Positions 52,515 through 61,992 are shown, counted from the stretch's first letter. The stretch: 64,000 nucleotides of DNA from Paenibacillus farraposensis (GCF_020736845.1 NZ_JAFFQR010000112.1:483903-547902), one strand, 5' to 3'. Made by a program: numbers and translations. Notes: generated by a model from the letters alone, not told the origin.

Positions 52515-53027
52515 TCATTGACTCTTTGGAGCCAATATCATAATCATGCTGCGTCCTTCGAGCTTGGGTTGACGCTCTACGGTACAAAGATCAGCAACTT
52601 CCGATTTCACACGTTCTAGAATTTTTTGGCCCACGTTAGCATGGGTAATTTCACGGCCGCGGAAACGAACGGAGCATTTTACCTTATCTCCATCTTTCAG
52701 GAACTTCACCACATTGCGAAACTTGGTCTGGTAGTCGTGTTCCTCGATGTTGGAACGGAACCATACCTCTTTGATGTCAACGATCTTCTGGTTCTTACGG
52801 GCTTCCTTTTCTTTCTTCTGTTGCTCATAACGGAATTTTCCGTAATCCATAATCCGACACACGGGCGGCTTCGCTTGAGGCGCCACGTTCACGAGATCCA
52901 GGTTGGCGTCAATCGCCATTTGCAGAGCTTCACGAGTCGGTGTAATCCCGATTTGTTCCCCGTTCGCACCAACAAGACGTACTTCTCTCACCCGAATCTC
53001 ATCATTGATCATATGTTCCTTACTAAT
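52515..53027 (-). CDS. infC: Translation initiation factor IF-3, AUU start
   Basis: 170 residues. N-terminal domain (INDEIRVREVRLVG), linker with RIMDYGKFRYEQQKKEKEARK and C-terminal domain. I start it at ATT (53027), eight bases after GGAGGT, because ISKEH continues the family N-terminus and matches the Bacillus factor; the ATG five codons later (53012) has a poor site. An AUU start makes translation sensitive to IF-3 itself and so gives autoregulation. Confidence 0.92.
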   Translation of the reverse strand: MSKEHMINDEIRVREVRLVGANGEQIGITPTREALQMAIDANLDLVNVAPQAKPPVCRIMDYGKFRYEQQKKEKEARKNQKIVDIKEVWFRSNIEEHDYQTKFRNVVKFLKDGDKVKCSVRFRGREITHANVGQKILERVKSEVADLCTVERQPKLEGRSMIMILAPKSQ

Positions 53028-53060
53028 AACCCTCCACCTCCAGAACCTGTTATATTTGTA

Positions 53061-53082
53061 TTTTTGTGTCTAGACACAAAAA
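53061..53082 (-). repeat. Perfect 22-base palindrome in the infC leader
   Basis: TTTTTGTGTCTAGACACAAA with its two closing A residues forms a self-complementary stem just downstream of the leader terminator, about 35 bases before the infC start. Confidence 0.6.
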
Positions 53083-53228
53083 AGGGATGACGACTATGCA
53101 GCCGACATCCCTGTCTGATACTCAATTCATCATGAAAGCTCAATTCACAAATCATTGGATCATGACCAGCCAGTAATACCGGACAGGTGAGAAGTCGGAC
53201 CTTCTGCTTGTTAATCCACACTTTTCAG
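53078..53228 (-). promoter_or_regulatory. L20 leader (autoregulatory leader of infC-rpmI-rplT)
   Basis: On the minus strand AAGCAGAAGGTCCGACTTCTCACC near the 5' end matches the conserved L20-leader stem, and the leader closes with GGGATGTCGGC...ATCCC plus TTTTTT (53078-53111), the terminator that L20 binding favours. Confidence 0.87.
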
Positions 53229-53230
53229 TT

Positions 53231-53260
53231 AACATACTCAAGTATCTTATCACGTTACAA
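53231..53260 (-). promoter_or_regulatory. Promoter of the infC operon
   Basis: TTGTAA and TATGTT separated by 18 bases, directly before the L20 leader. Confidence 0.55.
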
Positions 53261-53262
53261 AT

Positions 53263-53300
53263 GAGACGTCAATACCTTTCAAAGAAATAATTGACGTCTC
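53263..53300 (-). terminator. Inverted repeat after the GT2 gene, probable terminator
   Basis: GAGACGTCAAT / ATTGACGTCTC, eleven perfect pairs around a 16-base loop, 33 bases past the glycosyltransferase stop. Only a short T run follows. It abuts the -35 of the infC promoter. Confidence 0.5.
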
Positions 53301-53332
53301 CCTTCTCCGGGATATGGATACCCTGCCAACAA

Positions 53333-54571
53333 TTATCCCTGCTTGCTCTGAACCTCTTCCAGACGAACGACACGCGTATGTTGAGTATGGCTCCATTGCT
53401 TGTTGTTCTGTGTAAAGAACGCATAGAACGTAATCGGATACCACGATACCAGATAGACCGGGAACAGCAGCAAGTACAAATACACTTTTTTGAACGTGAC
53501 CTTTTCCAGAACCATCGCAATCAAAAAAGTGGCAATGTTCAGAACAACCGCTATGACACCGGTCCAAGCTGGAAATTGCACATAGATGTTTTCAATGTTC
53601 GGTCCGCCAAAGAACGCCATATCGACCCACATCGTTGCGGTCATCAAGAAGGTAAACAACACGATATATACGTTCAGACCGTACAACGCCATATCGAATT
53701 TAATCAGGCTTCTATCCTTGATGCTTTGCCACAGCAACGGGAAGAAATAACGGCGAGCGACCGTGAAGTGACCTTGCATCCAGCGCAGACGCTGTCTGGA
53801 CGAAGCTTTGAATGTCAATGGCTTCTCATCATATACTTTGGCGTCGTAATTAAATCTTGGATATACATTGCGTTGTGTACAGCGCATAGTGAATTCCAAG
53901 TCCTCGACGAGACTCGTTGCACCCCAGCCCATTTCCTTGAGCAGATTGGTCTCGAAGCACATGCCTGTACCACCAAGGAAATTAGCCATGTTCAGGTTAT
54001 GACGCGACAGCTGCCACAGGCGGTTGATATACCAATAGGATACCCCGTATGCCGCTGTGATCCAGGAGTCCTCAGGATTTTTGGTATCAATATATCCCTG
54101 AATAACACGGGCGCCTGTGCATAAATCATTGTTCATTTCACGCAAAAAATTGGTATGCGCCAAATTGTCGGCATCAAACATGACAATCGCGTCATATTGG
54201 CGCGGCATAGCCCATAATTCCTTGAGCATCCACTCAATGGCGTAGCCCTTACCACGCAAATTCGGATTTGTCCGTTCACAAGCATTCAAACCGTGAGCGC
54301 GAACGATGTCCGCCGTCTTATCCGTACAGTTATCACAAATCACGAACACATCGTAAAGTTCCTTCGGATAATCCAGTTGCTTCAAATTCTCCATCAGTGC
54401 TCCAACAACCTGCTCTTCATTGTGGGCAGCGACTAAAATGGCAAATGTTTTTTCCGGAGCTGCATGTTCTTTTCTTTTTTTGCGAACCAATCCGAACAAG
54501 GAGAATGCAAACTGATAGACTGCGATCACCGCCAGTATAACCTGGAGCGTCACAAAAATAGCGTCTAACAT
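53333..54571 (-). CDS. Membrane family-2 glycosyltransferase
   Basis: 412 residues. An N-terminal membrane segment, then the GT2 catalytic domain with ILVAAHNEEQVV, the DXD equivalent FDADN, LVEDLEFTMR and the processive-enzyme motif QRLRW (SSRQRLRWMQGHF), then three or four membrane segments. This layout fits synthases that extrude a polysaccharide through the membrane, such as hyaluronan- or poly-GlcNAc-type enzymes. The sugar is unknown. It is not in an operon with other polysaccharide genes. Confidence 0.83.
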   Translation of the reverse strand: MLDAIFVTLQVILAVIAVYQFAFSLFGLVRKKRKEHAAPEKTFAILVAAHNEEQVVGALMENLKQLDYPKELYDVFVICDNCTDKTADIVRAHGLNACERTNPNLRGKGYAIEWMLKELWAMPRQYDAIVMFDADNLAHTNFLREMNNDLCTGARVIQGYIDTKNPEDSWITAAYGVSYWYINRLWQLSRHNLNMANFLGGTGMCFETNLLKEMGWGATSLVEDLEFTMRCTQRNVYPRFNYDAKVYDEKPLTFKASSRQRLRWMQGHFTVARRYFFPLLWQSIKDRSLIKFDMALYGLNVYIVLFTFLMTATMWVDMAFFGGPNIENIYVQFPAWTGVIAVVLNIATFLIAMVLEKVTFKKVYLYLLLFPVYLVSWYPITFYAFFTQNNKQWSHTQHTRVVRLEEVQSKQG

Positions 54572-55176
54572 AATCTCTTGTTACCCCCTTTTTATACCCC
54601 TTTAAAAATCTTGCGTTTGTTTGTGTTCTCTATCTGTGTAGCGCAAGTTGCGGCGCTTTTATGCGCCTTTTCTGTAGTTTTGACCCGACCCTTGCTTTCT
54701 TCATTTGGCTGTGAGCAGCCCCCTTTTGGCTGACACAGGAATGCCATTACGATTTTCGTTGGTTTTCAATCTTTTGTCAAAGCCTTTTAAACCGGTCTCA
54801 GCAGCAAAAAACACGACAAACCCTCGTTTAAACCGAGAATGCGGCGCTGAGTCTCCCATTCATAAAGCTTAGGTCTTATTTTCATCCATTTGCTAACTTT
54901 TTATTTCTTTAGTCCCTCCTTTATGTGATCCAATTAGCAACCACTTCTATCCACTTTATCTTATTAGACGGATGAACGCAAAGAAAGTTATACAATACAA
55001 CTTATATTCCTTAAACATTTATGTGTAGAATGGAATCAGGCAAATGGTGATTCTTGAAATGAATAGCGTTTAAAAATATGATGGGAGCAAGAGAAAAATT
55101 ACTTATGGCCTTGATTCTGTCAAAGTGATTGAAAATATTTGCCGACCGACCTGAAACGGCAACCGGAGGAAACCAA
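54572..55176. other. 605-base region between GT2 and PAP2 genes
   Basis: Divergent spacer with no long frame. On the minus strand CTCAGC...GCTGAG encloses a smaller CTCG/CGAG stem (about 54790-54860), and GCGC-rich hairpins occur near 54645-54672, so the GT2 transcript may have a structured leader. An orphan AAAGGAGGGAC near 54915-54925 (minus) has no start codon after it at usual spacing. Confidence 0.4.
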
Positions 55177-55704
55177 ATGCAACGTCTAGTCGTAAAACTT
55201 GTAAACCTGGAGCAGCAGTTGTTCAAATGGATTAACGGACGCCTACACAACCGTTTTTTGAATTTTTGGCTTTATTATCTCACACATTTGGGCGGGGCTA
55301 CTTTTACAATAGCCTCCACGTTACTTATTTGGTGGCTCGCTCCGACTCCATGGAAGGATGCCGGTATGAAGGGGGCCATTGCCCTCGGGGTTAGTCATAT
55401 CCCTGTAGCGATCGTCAAAAAGCTCTACCCGCGAATTCGCCCTTATTTGGCCTTACCGGGTACGAATACATTTCGCAATCCCCTGTCGGACCATTCTTTT
55501 CCATCAGGGCATACAACCGCCATTTTTTCGGCTACCGTTCCCTTTATGCTGCAGTCGCCCCTGCTTGCCCTGCCGCTGCTGCCTGTAGCAATGATTGTAG
55601 GTTTTTCGCGGATTTACCTGGGACTCCACTATCCCACAGATGTACTCGCAGGAGCGGTTATCGGAACGTCTGCGGCAATAGGGACGGTTGCATTCTGGCC
55701 TTAA
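55177..55704 (+). CDS. PAP2-family membrane phosphatase
   Basis: 175 residues with five or six hydrophobic segments and all three PAP2 motifs: KKLYPRIRP, PSGHTT and SRIYLGLHYPTDVLAG. It probably removes phosphate from a lipid such as undecaprenyl pyrophosphate or phosphatidate at the outer face of the membrane. ATG follows CGGAGG by seven bases. A lipid glycosyltransferase gene follows at once. Confidence 0.88.
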   Translation: MQRLVVKLVNLEQQLFKWINGRLHNRFLNFWLYYLTHLGGATFTIASTLLIWWLAPTPWKDAGMKGAIALGVSHIPVAIVKKLYPRIRPYLALPGTNTFRNPLSDHSFPSGHTTAIFSATVPFMLQSPLLALPLLPVAMIVGFSRIYLGLHYPTDVLAGAVIGTSAAIGTVAFWP

Positions 55705-55749
55705 AGCCGATATGGTATGATTGAGAACATCCCAGCAGGAACAGGTGAA

Positions 55750-56889
55750 ATGAGAGTGGCTAAAAAACGAGTGTTATTATTATCGGAAGGTTTCGGTGCC
55801 GGACATACTCAAGCTGCATACGCGCTCTCTAGCAGCTTGCGAAAGCTTTCTCCGAATGTGCAGACAAAAGTGCTGGAGCTGGGGAGCTTTTTAAATCCAA
55901 GAATGGCCCCGCTTATTATTACAGCATACAAGAAGACTGTTGTATCGCAGCCTCGCCTAGTCGGATTGGTTTACCGTCATCACTACAAAAAATCATTAAA
56001 CCGTCTTACAACGCTCGCTTTGCACCGTCTGTTCTATACACAGACCCGGAACATTCTTCGGCAGCTTCGTCCCGATTTGGTGGTATGTACTCATCCTATC
56101 CCAAGCGCGGTGATTTCACGCTTAAAACGCTTAGGCTTACATGTTCCGCTGTGTACTGTCATTACAGACTACGATGCCCATGGAACATGGATTAGTCCTG
56201 AAGTTGACCGATACTTTGTATCTACAGCTGAAGTCATGCGCAAGCTGCGCGCGCGCGGAGTGCCTGTCTCGAAAATTCAGGTAACCGGTATTCCAGTTCA
56301 TCCAAATTTCTGGGAACATCCGGGACACGATGAAATTCGGGAACAGTTCGGACTGAAGCCCATTCCGACCGTACTTGTTATGGGCGGTGGCTGGGGACTG
56401 ATGAACGATGAAGTCATTCATCGCTCGCTTACCGACTGGAGAGAGAACATTCAATTTATCTTTTGTTTGGGTCACAACGATAAAATTCGCCGTAAAATGC
56501 AGCTGGACCCCCGTTTCAACCATCCGAATATTTATATCTTCGGATTCACACGGGAAATCGACAAATTAATGGAGGTATCAAATCTTCTCATTACCAAACC
56601 TGGCGGAATGACATGTACCGAGGGGCTGGCCAAAGGGATTCCGATGCTGTTCCACAAACCTCTTCCCGGACAGGAGGAGGAGAACTGTCAATACTTTACG
56701 GCTCAAGGCTTCGGAGAACCGATTACTTCGCTGGATGTTGTCGTTAAATGGATGAACCGGTTACTACATGATTTTCCGGAAATCGTTCGCAAGCGACAGG
56801 AGCACGTCCACCATGTAGCGCGATATTATCCTCTTCAGAGCGCACAGAGTATTTTGGATATACTGGAACCAAACAGGGTGCTTTCTTAA
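55750..56889 (+). CDS. UgtP/MGDG-synthase-like glycosyltransferase (GT28)
   Basis: About 379 residues. The N-terminal motif EGFGAGHTQAA and C-terminal sugar-nucleotide motif TKPGGMTCTEGLAKGIP define the MGDG synthase/UgtP group, which transfers glucose or galactose from UDP-sugar to diacylglycerol. It follows the PAP2 gene by 45 bases. The start is uncertain: ATG 55750 or GTG 55756, the latter seven bases after AGGTGA. Confidence 0.85.
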   Translation: MRVAKKRVLLLSEGFGAGHTQAAYALSSSLRKLSPNVQTKVLELGSFLNPRMAPLIITAYKKTVVSQPRLVGLVYRHHYKKSLNRLTTLALHRLFYTQTRNILRQLRPDLVVCTHPIPSAVISRLKRLGLHVPLCTVITDYDAHGTWISPEVDRYFVSTAEVMRKLRARGVPVSKIQVTGIPVHPNFWEHPGHDEIREQFGLKPIPTVLVMGGGWGLMNDEVIHRSLTDWRENIQFIFCLGHNDKIRRKMQLDPRFNHPNIYIFGFTREIDKLMEVSNLLITKPGGMTCTEGLAKGIPMLFHKPLPGQEEENCQYFTAQGFGEPITSLDVVVKWMNRLLHDFPEIVRKRQEHVHHVARYYPLQSAQSILDILEPNRVLS

Positions 56890-56912
56890 AAAAGGAAGCA
56901 CCCCGTTTATTT
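56876..56912 (+). terminator. Terminator overlapping the end of the GT28 gene
   Basis: GGGTGCTTTC ... GGAAGCACCC stem, followed by GTTTATTTTAT. The stop codon lies in the loop. Confidence 0.8.
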
Positions 56913-56934
56913 TATCATATGTTCTCTGCAGGGT

Positions 56935-57648
56935 TTACTTCCCGTACTTTTCAAGACGCGTTTTTTCGTATTCCTCCAAAGCATCTTTGCCGATCAGCAC
57001 CTCGACACGATGAATATGCATGCCTTTGCCCATAAATTTTTGCTCATATTCTGTCATGACATGCTCTTCGTTAATCCCCTCTCGATGAAGGTTCAGCGAA
57101 ATATTCGTCATCTGCAGACCACTGTCGGCAAATGAATTCAGGGAAAACTCGAACAGTGTCTGCGAATCTGTTTTAAAATGAATTTGTCCTCTGCTGTTCA
57201 AAAGCTGACGGTACTTGTCCAAAAAGCGCGGATGCGTCAAACGACGGCGCGCATGCTTGGTTTTAGGCCAGGGATCGCTAAAATTCAGATAAATGCGTTC
57301 AATTTCTCCAGGCTCAAAAACATTCTCGATCTGCTCAATGTTTGCCAGTGCCAATTTGATATTGGGCGGCGTATCAGCCTCTGTATCGCTCCAGGCCAGA
57401 CGGGTCTTTTCCGTGGCACGGCGTACCAGCTCATCATACATGTCAAAGCCAATATAGTTAATGTCCGGATTGCGATAGCTCATTTGGCTGATAAATTGTC
57501 CCTTGCCCATGCCAAATTCCACATGTATCGGACGATCATTACCGAAAAGCTGCTGCCACTTTCCTTTATACTGCGCCGGATCCAAGATGACCAGGTCCTG
57601 TTGTTCTTCCAGGCTTTCCCTTATTCCTTTTCTTCCACGTAAACGCAT
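56935..57648 (-). CDS. trmB: tRNA (guanine-N7-)-methyltransferase
   Basis: 237 residues. SAM-binding EFGMGKGQFI and the TrmB motifs LNFSDPWPKTKHARRRLT are complete. It makes m7G46 in tRNA. Confidence 0.95.
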   Translation of the reverse strand: MRLRGRKGIRESLEEQQDLVILDPAQYKGKWQQLFGNDRPIHVEFGMGKGQFISQMSYRNPDINYIGFDMYDELVRRATEKTRLAWSDTEADTPPNIKLALANIEQIENVFEPGEIERIYLNFSDPWPKTKHARRRLTHPRFLDKYRQLLNSRGQIHFKTDSQTLFEFSLNSFADSGLQMTNISLNLHREGINEEHVMTEYEQKFMGKGMHIHRVEVLIGKDALEEYEKTRLEKYGK

Positions 57649-57752
57649 GTTACTCCTCCATATACTCTGTTATCAAGGAAAAAGGAACTCCACCCCCGCT
57701 TGAAGATACGGAAATGAAATTCCTTTTTCAATATATTTGGATTGGGGTCCAA

Positions 57753-57950
57753 CTAATTTAATTGTTCATAGTCTACCTTATCAGCAGGTGAAAAATCAAT
57801 TGTCTTTTGGCAAGCGGCTCTGATTTTTTGACGTGCGGAAGTTCCAATCTGGCGATCCTGTCCAAAACGGACACCGGTCAGCGCCAACGCCTCATCAAAG
57901 GTCAACTCAACAGTAACTTTATCCATACGCGTTTTATCCTGCATATTCAT
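57753..57950 (-). CDS. Small protein of unknown function
   Basis: 65 residues, without membrane segment or motif I recognise; the middle reads TFDEALALTGVRFGQDRQIG. The ATG follows GAGGTG by seven bases, and the short longer frame has no site. A real gene is likely from the ribosome-binding site and codon use. Confidence 0.55.
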   Translation of the reverse strand: MNMQDKTRMDKVTVELTFDEALALTGVRFGQDRQIGTSARQKIRAACQKTIDFSPADKVDYEQLN

Positions 57951-58256
57951 AAAAGACCACCTCACGGGTTATTTAGTAATGGAACCGACGTGCACTTACC
58001 CTAAAGCAGGCGATAGAAACAGCATAGCTACACTCCTGAAAAATGGCTCATTTGCAATGGAATTCTTCGTTTCCAGGATCGAAATCAGTTTTTATAACGT
58101 ATGTCTGGTACCGCTTACAATATAACATATCATGTAACATTTTTCAATCCTGAACCTATAAAACCCGCACTTCTTACTGCCTTCACGGTCAAGTGATTCC
58201 CATCCAAGACTAATTTTTGTTACAATAAGGTGATCGTTAAAAAAAGGAGTACACCT
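57951..58256. other. Intergenic region upstream of ytqA
   Basis: 306 bases. A TACAAT box at 58221-58226 is a likely -10 for ytqA without a good -35. No gene or structure is seen. Confidence 0.4.
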
Positions 58257-59210
58257 ATGAAAACAGATTTGTTGCCTGCTCCTCTCCTATGGGGAGATAA
58301 ACGTTTCCATACCTGGAATTACGAAATGCGCGAACAATTTCAAGATAAAGTGTTCAAAGTTATGCTGGATGCAGGTTTTACTTGTCCCAACCGCGACGGT
58401 TCCATTGCCAAAGGCGGCTGCACTTTTTGCAGTGCACGCGGATCGGGGGATTTTGCCGGACGCCGCCGGGATGATCTGGTCACCCAGTTCAATACGATTC
58501 GGGAACGTCAGCATTTAAAATGGCCGAGCGCCAAATATATAGGTTATTTCCAAGCCTACACCAATACGTACGCCCCGGTTGAGGAACTGCGGGAATATTT
58601 TGAGGTTATTCTGGAACAGCCGGGAGTTGTAGGTCTGTCCATCGCTACCCGCCCTGATTGCTTGCCCGACGATGTCGTGGATTACCTTGCCGAGTTGAAC
58701 GAGCGCACGTACCTTTGGGTCGAAATGGGACTGCAAACCGTCCATGAATCTACCTCGGAGCTGATCAATCGTGCTCATGATACTCAATGCTATCTGGATG
58801 CGGTGGAAAAGCTGCGCAAGCGCAATATTCGCGTGTGTGCTCATATTATCTACGGTCTGCCGCAGGAAACACATGAAATGATGCTCGATACAGGACGCGC
58901 TGTAGCGGCTATGGACGTGCAGGGTATTAAAATCCACCTGCTGCATCTCATGCGCAAAACGCCAATGGTCAAGCAGTATGAGGCAGGCTTGTTGCGGTTC
59001 CTGGAAAAGGACGAGTACGTCAAGCTGATCGCCGATACCCTGGAGTTTCTGCCGCCCGAGATGATTGTTCATCGGCTGACCGGAGATGCCCCCCGCGATT
59101 TGCTGATAGGTCCTATGTGGTCACTCAAAAAATGGGAAGTGCTTAACGCCATTGATGATGAGCTGAAATCGCGCGATACATGGCAAGGAAAATACTGGAG
59201 GCAGCCTTAA
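58257..59210 (+). CDS. ytqA: Radical SAM protein YtqA (TIGR01212 family; probable tRNA wobble-uridine modification)
   Basis: 317 residues. Iron-sulfur cysteines are in CPNRDGSIAKGGCTFC, the CX11-12CX2C spacing of this family. In B. subtilis YtqA has been linked, with YtqB, to the 5-aminomethyl-type wobble uridine; I recall this only in outline. The start is ATG seven bases after AAGGAG. Its TAA shares one base with the next gene's ATG, so the pair is coupled. Confidence 0.87.
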   Translation: MKTDLLPAPLLWGDKRFHTWNYEMREQFQDKVFKVMLDAGFTCPNRDGSIAKGGCTFCSARGSGDFAGRRRDDLVTQFNTIRERQHLKWPSAKYIGYFQAYTNTYAPVEELREYFEVILEQPGVVGLSIATRPDCLPDDVVDYLAELNERTYLWVEMGLQTVHESTSELINRAHDTQCYLDAVEKLRKRNIRVCAHIIYGLPQETHEMMLDTGRAVAAMDVQGIKIHLLHLMRKTPMVKQYEAGLLRFLEKDEYVKLIADTLEFLPPEMIVHRLTGDAPRDLLIGPMWSLKKWEVLNAIDDELKSRDTWQGKYWRQP

Positions 59211-59791
59211 TGGGATTTCTGTCCGTCTTGAGCTATGCTCATCAATTGGTGGCTGCGCGCGTGCAGCCAGGTGATACCGCGATAGACGCCACCGTCGGCA
59301 CAGGAGCAGACACGCTGTTTCTGGCTAAGGCCGCTGGCAAGCGCGGACATGTCTACGGCTTCGATATTCAGCAGGAAGCGTTGGAACTTGCCCGGCGGCG
59401 GCTGGAAGAAAATACAGCCTCCTCAGTGGCAGAGGTATCCCTGCTGTTACAGGGTCATGAACAGATGAGTGAGGCCATCCCTGGCAAGCTGCATGGCAAG
59501 GTGGCTGCGGTGATGTTTAATCTCGGCTATTTTCCGGGCGAAGGCGCCGATCCATCCGTCATCACGCATACGGACAGTACGCTTGTCGCGCTGGAAGCGG
59601 CCCTGCAACTGCTTCGGCCACGGGGCATTCTGACTGCCGTATTGTATCCGGGGCACGCCGGAGGCAATGAAGAGGCAGAGGCCGTTGTTCAATGGGCTGC
59701 AGCTCTTCCGGTCTCCACCGGTCAAAGCATTATTTACCGTCAATTGCAACGCATGACCTCACCCTATATGGTGGCGGTTGAAAAAAAATAG
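59210..59791 (+). CDS. mnmM: tRNA wobble-uridine methyltransferase MnmM (YtqB)
   Basis: 193 residues with SAM-binding DATVGTGADTLFLA and the catalytic-region FNLGYFPG. YtqB (MnmM) adds the methyl group of mnm5s2U34 in several tRNAs. The ATG at 59210 follows GGAGG by eight bases and overlaps the ytqA stop (TAATG). Confidence 0.88.
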   Translation: MGFLSVLSYAHQLVAARVQPGDTAIDATVGTGADTLFLAKAAGKRGHVYGFDIQQEALELARRRLEENTASSVAEVSLLLQGHEQMSEAIPGKLHGKVAAVMFNLGYFPGEGADPSVITHTDSTLVALEAALQLLRPRGILTAVLYPGHAGGNEEAEAVVQWAAALPVSTGQSIIYRQLQRMTSPYMVAVEKK

Positions 59792-59918
59792 AATATCGGC
59801 TTATCCAGTCGATAGGTACAGGTTATGAGCGGCTTTTTTCCAGCCGCCTTACATATATCATTTTTGAGAATTGCAAGTCTGCTAGGCACTCATTATTCAT
59901 TTATGGAGGAGAGAATTT

Positions 59919-60893
59919 ATGCTGAAGCCATACCCGCTGCAATTTCAACCTGAATTTAAGGAAAGAGTCTGGGGAGGACGAGCATTAGAGCAATTTGGTC
60001 TGACCCCGCCAGAAGGGCATATTGGCGAAGGATGGATGATTGCCGATCATCCGAACGGGATAACAACCGTTATTAATGGCGAGCTCGCAGGCAAAGGCTT
60101 GGACGAAATTCGTGAAACCTACGGACAGGAATGGCTTGGAATCAAAGGAGTATCGGAAAAAGGCGGCCGCTTTCCGCTTCTGATCAAGCTACTGGATTGC
60201 AATGATGACTTGTCGGTTCAGGTCCACCCGACAGACGATTATGCAGGGCTTCCCGAAGGAGAATTAGGAAAAACCGAAATGTGGTACGTGCTGGATGCCA
60301 AGCCGGATGCCAAAATCATTTACGGTTTGAATGAGGGCGTGACACGCGAAAGCCTGCGTGCGGCTCTGGAAAGTGGAAATATCCTCGACAGCTTGCGCCA
60401 GGTTCCTGTTGAGGCAGGCGATACATTTTTCATCCCTGCTGGTACCGTCCATGCACTATGCGCAGGTGTTGTCGTTGCTGAAATCCAGCAAAACTCGGAT
60501 ACGACCTACCGGTTATATGACTACAATCGTCCTGGACTGGATGGCAAGCCTCGTGAATTGCATATTGAGGATTCCCTCAATGTGACATCTTACGAAGGTG
60601 CAGGCGCAACAACGATGAAAACCGGCGGGTTGCAGCCAGGTGAATGGCTCCAGCTTGCAGCTTGTGAGTATTTTGTCGTGGAAAAGGGTATCGTAGATGG
60701 AAGTTGGACACTTTCCACTTCAGATGACAGCTTCACGATTCTCGTCATTTGCGAAGGCAGCGGTACGATGACATGGGACAATAATACTTCGTCCCTCTCC
60801 TGTAAGGCTGGAGATTGCTTCCTGCTCCCTGCCAATTTGAGCGGTTACACGTTGAATGACAAAATGACCGTACTTAGATCTTATCTTCCTTAA
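59919..60893 (+). CDS. manA: Mannose-6-phosphate isomerase, class I
   Basis: 324 residues. Zinc ligands sit in SVQVHPTDDYA, GKTEMWYVLDA and GTVHALCAG. It interconverts fructose 6-phosphate and mannose 6-phosphate, feeding mannose use or exopolysaccharide precursors. ATG follows GGAGG. It precedes the hydrolase gene by 25 bases. Confidence 0.93.
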   Translation: MLKPYPLQFQPEFKERVWGGRALEQFGLTPPEGHIGEGWMIADHPNGITTVINGELAGKGLDEIRETYGQEWLGIKGVSEKGGRFPLLIKLLDCNDDLSVQVHPTDDYAGLPEGELGKTEMWYVLDAKPDAKIIYGLNEGVTRESLRAALESGNILDSLRQVPVEAGDTFFIPAGTVHALCAGVVVAEIQQNSDTTYRLYDYNRPGLDGKPRELHIEDSLNVTSYEGAGATTMKTGGLQPGEWLQLAACEYFVVEKGIVDGSWTLSTSDDSFTILVICEGSGTMTWDNNTSSLSCKAGDCFLLPANLSGYTLNDKMTVLRSYLP

Positions 60894-60918
60894 AGCTTAA
60901 AGGGTGTGATGTCTAATC

Positions 60919-61929
60919 ATGCGGGAATACACCTTTACTATCGTTGAAAACGACGGCACCGAGCTTTTTGCCTGCCGCTGGCTGCCTGATCTGCAGATGA
61001 CCGTAAAGGGAATTGTACAAATTTCACATGGCATGTGCGAGAGATCATGCCGCTACATCCAACTGGCCGAAAGGCTCACAGCATGCGGCTACGGTGTGTA
61101 TGCCAACGATCATATTGGCCACGGGTACACGGCTGGTGATCCTGATAAGCTCGGTGTGACGGGAGCAGATGCATTCAACCGGATGGCCAACGGCATGCTG
61201 GAGCTAGGGGAAATTGTGGCTAAGGAGTTCCCTGATCTGCCGCGTTTTTTGCTGGGCCACAGCATGGGGTCCTTTTTAACCCAGAAAATCATGTATGATG
61301 ACAGGCATACGTTTCACGGGTTCATGCTGTCGGGAACGAACGGGCCGCGTGGTCTGCTCAAGCTCGGAGAACAGGTTGCCCTGCTGCAAGCCAAGTTCCA
61401 GGGAATAGATCACCGAAGCATGCTTCTTAATGCAATGGTCTTTGGCGGATTCAACCGTTCCTTTCGTCCCGTGCGCACAGCGTTCGATTGGCTGTCCCGT
61501 GATCCAGAAGAAGTAGATCAATTCGTGAATGATCCATTATGCGGGGCCATCTGCACGACAGGCTTTTTCATTGATTTTTTCAGGTTACTGCAAGAAATCC
61601 ACTGGCCTGCCTCGTTGGAAAATATTAACCCAAAGCTGCCAGTCTATATATTTGCCGGGGATCGTGATCCGGTAGGATTGTTCGGTAAAGGTGTATTGTC
61701 ACTAGTAGATATGTATCGTAGCCTGGGACTTCAGGATGTGGAGTATCGTCTCTACCCCGGCGGTCGCCATGAAATGCTGCATGAAACCAACCGCGACGAG
61801 GTAGTGAAGGACATCCTAGACTGGCTAGACCGTCATGTTGACGTAAGAGGAACCTCTGGCTCCGTCTTATCCGGTTCATCTGAGACAGAAACATTCTACA
61901 CATCAGCTTCGTCCCAACCATCCTTATAA
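60919..61929 (+). CDS. Alpha/beta hydrolase, lysophospholipase (monoglyceride lipase) type
   Basis: 336 residues. Oxyanion region ISHGMCERS, nucleophile Ser in GHSMGS, Asp in FAGDRDPVG and His in PGGRHEML complete the triad. No signal peptide, so intracellular. Acyl-glycerol or lysophospholipid substrates are inferred from the family. The last 25 residues are Ser/Thr-rich and extra to the fold. Confidence 0.87.
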   Translation: MREYTFTIVENDGTELFACRWLPDLQMTVKGIVQISHGMCERSCRYIQLAERLTACGYGVYANDHIGHGYTAGDPDKLGVTGADAFNRMANGMLELGEIVAKEFPDLPRFLLGHSMGSFLTQKIMYDDRHTFHGFMLSGTNGPRGLLKLGEQVALLQAKFQGIDHRSMLLNAMVFGGFNRSFRPVRTAFDWLSRDPEEVDQFVNDPLCGAICTTGFFIDFFRLLQEIHWPASLENINPKLPVYIFAGDRDPVGLFGKGVLSLVDMYRSLGLQDVEYRLYPGGRHEMLHETNRDEVVKDILDWLDRHVDVRGTSGSVLSGSSETETFYTSASSQPSL

Positions 61930-61937
61930 AAATAGAA

Positions 61938-61988
61938 AAAAAAGCCTTCAAATCCACCTTGATGTGGGTTTAAATGGCTTCTTTTTTG
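61938..61988. terminator. Bidirectional terminator
   Basis: AAGCC...AATCCAC-cttgat-GTGGGTT...GGCTT with A and T runs at both ends, between convergent genes. Confidence 0.85.
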
Positions 61989-61992
61989 TGCA

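Noticed and set aside
59825..59850. GCGGC-TTTTTTCCA-GCCGC hairpin after mnmM as terminator
   Set aside because: The T run lies in the loop rather than after the stem, so it is unlikely to terminate transcription.
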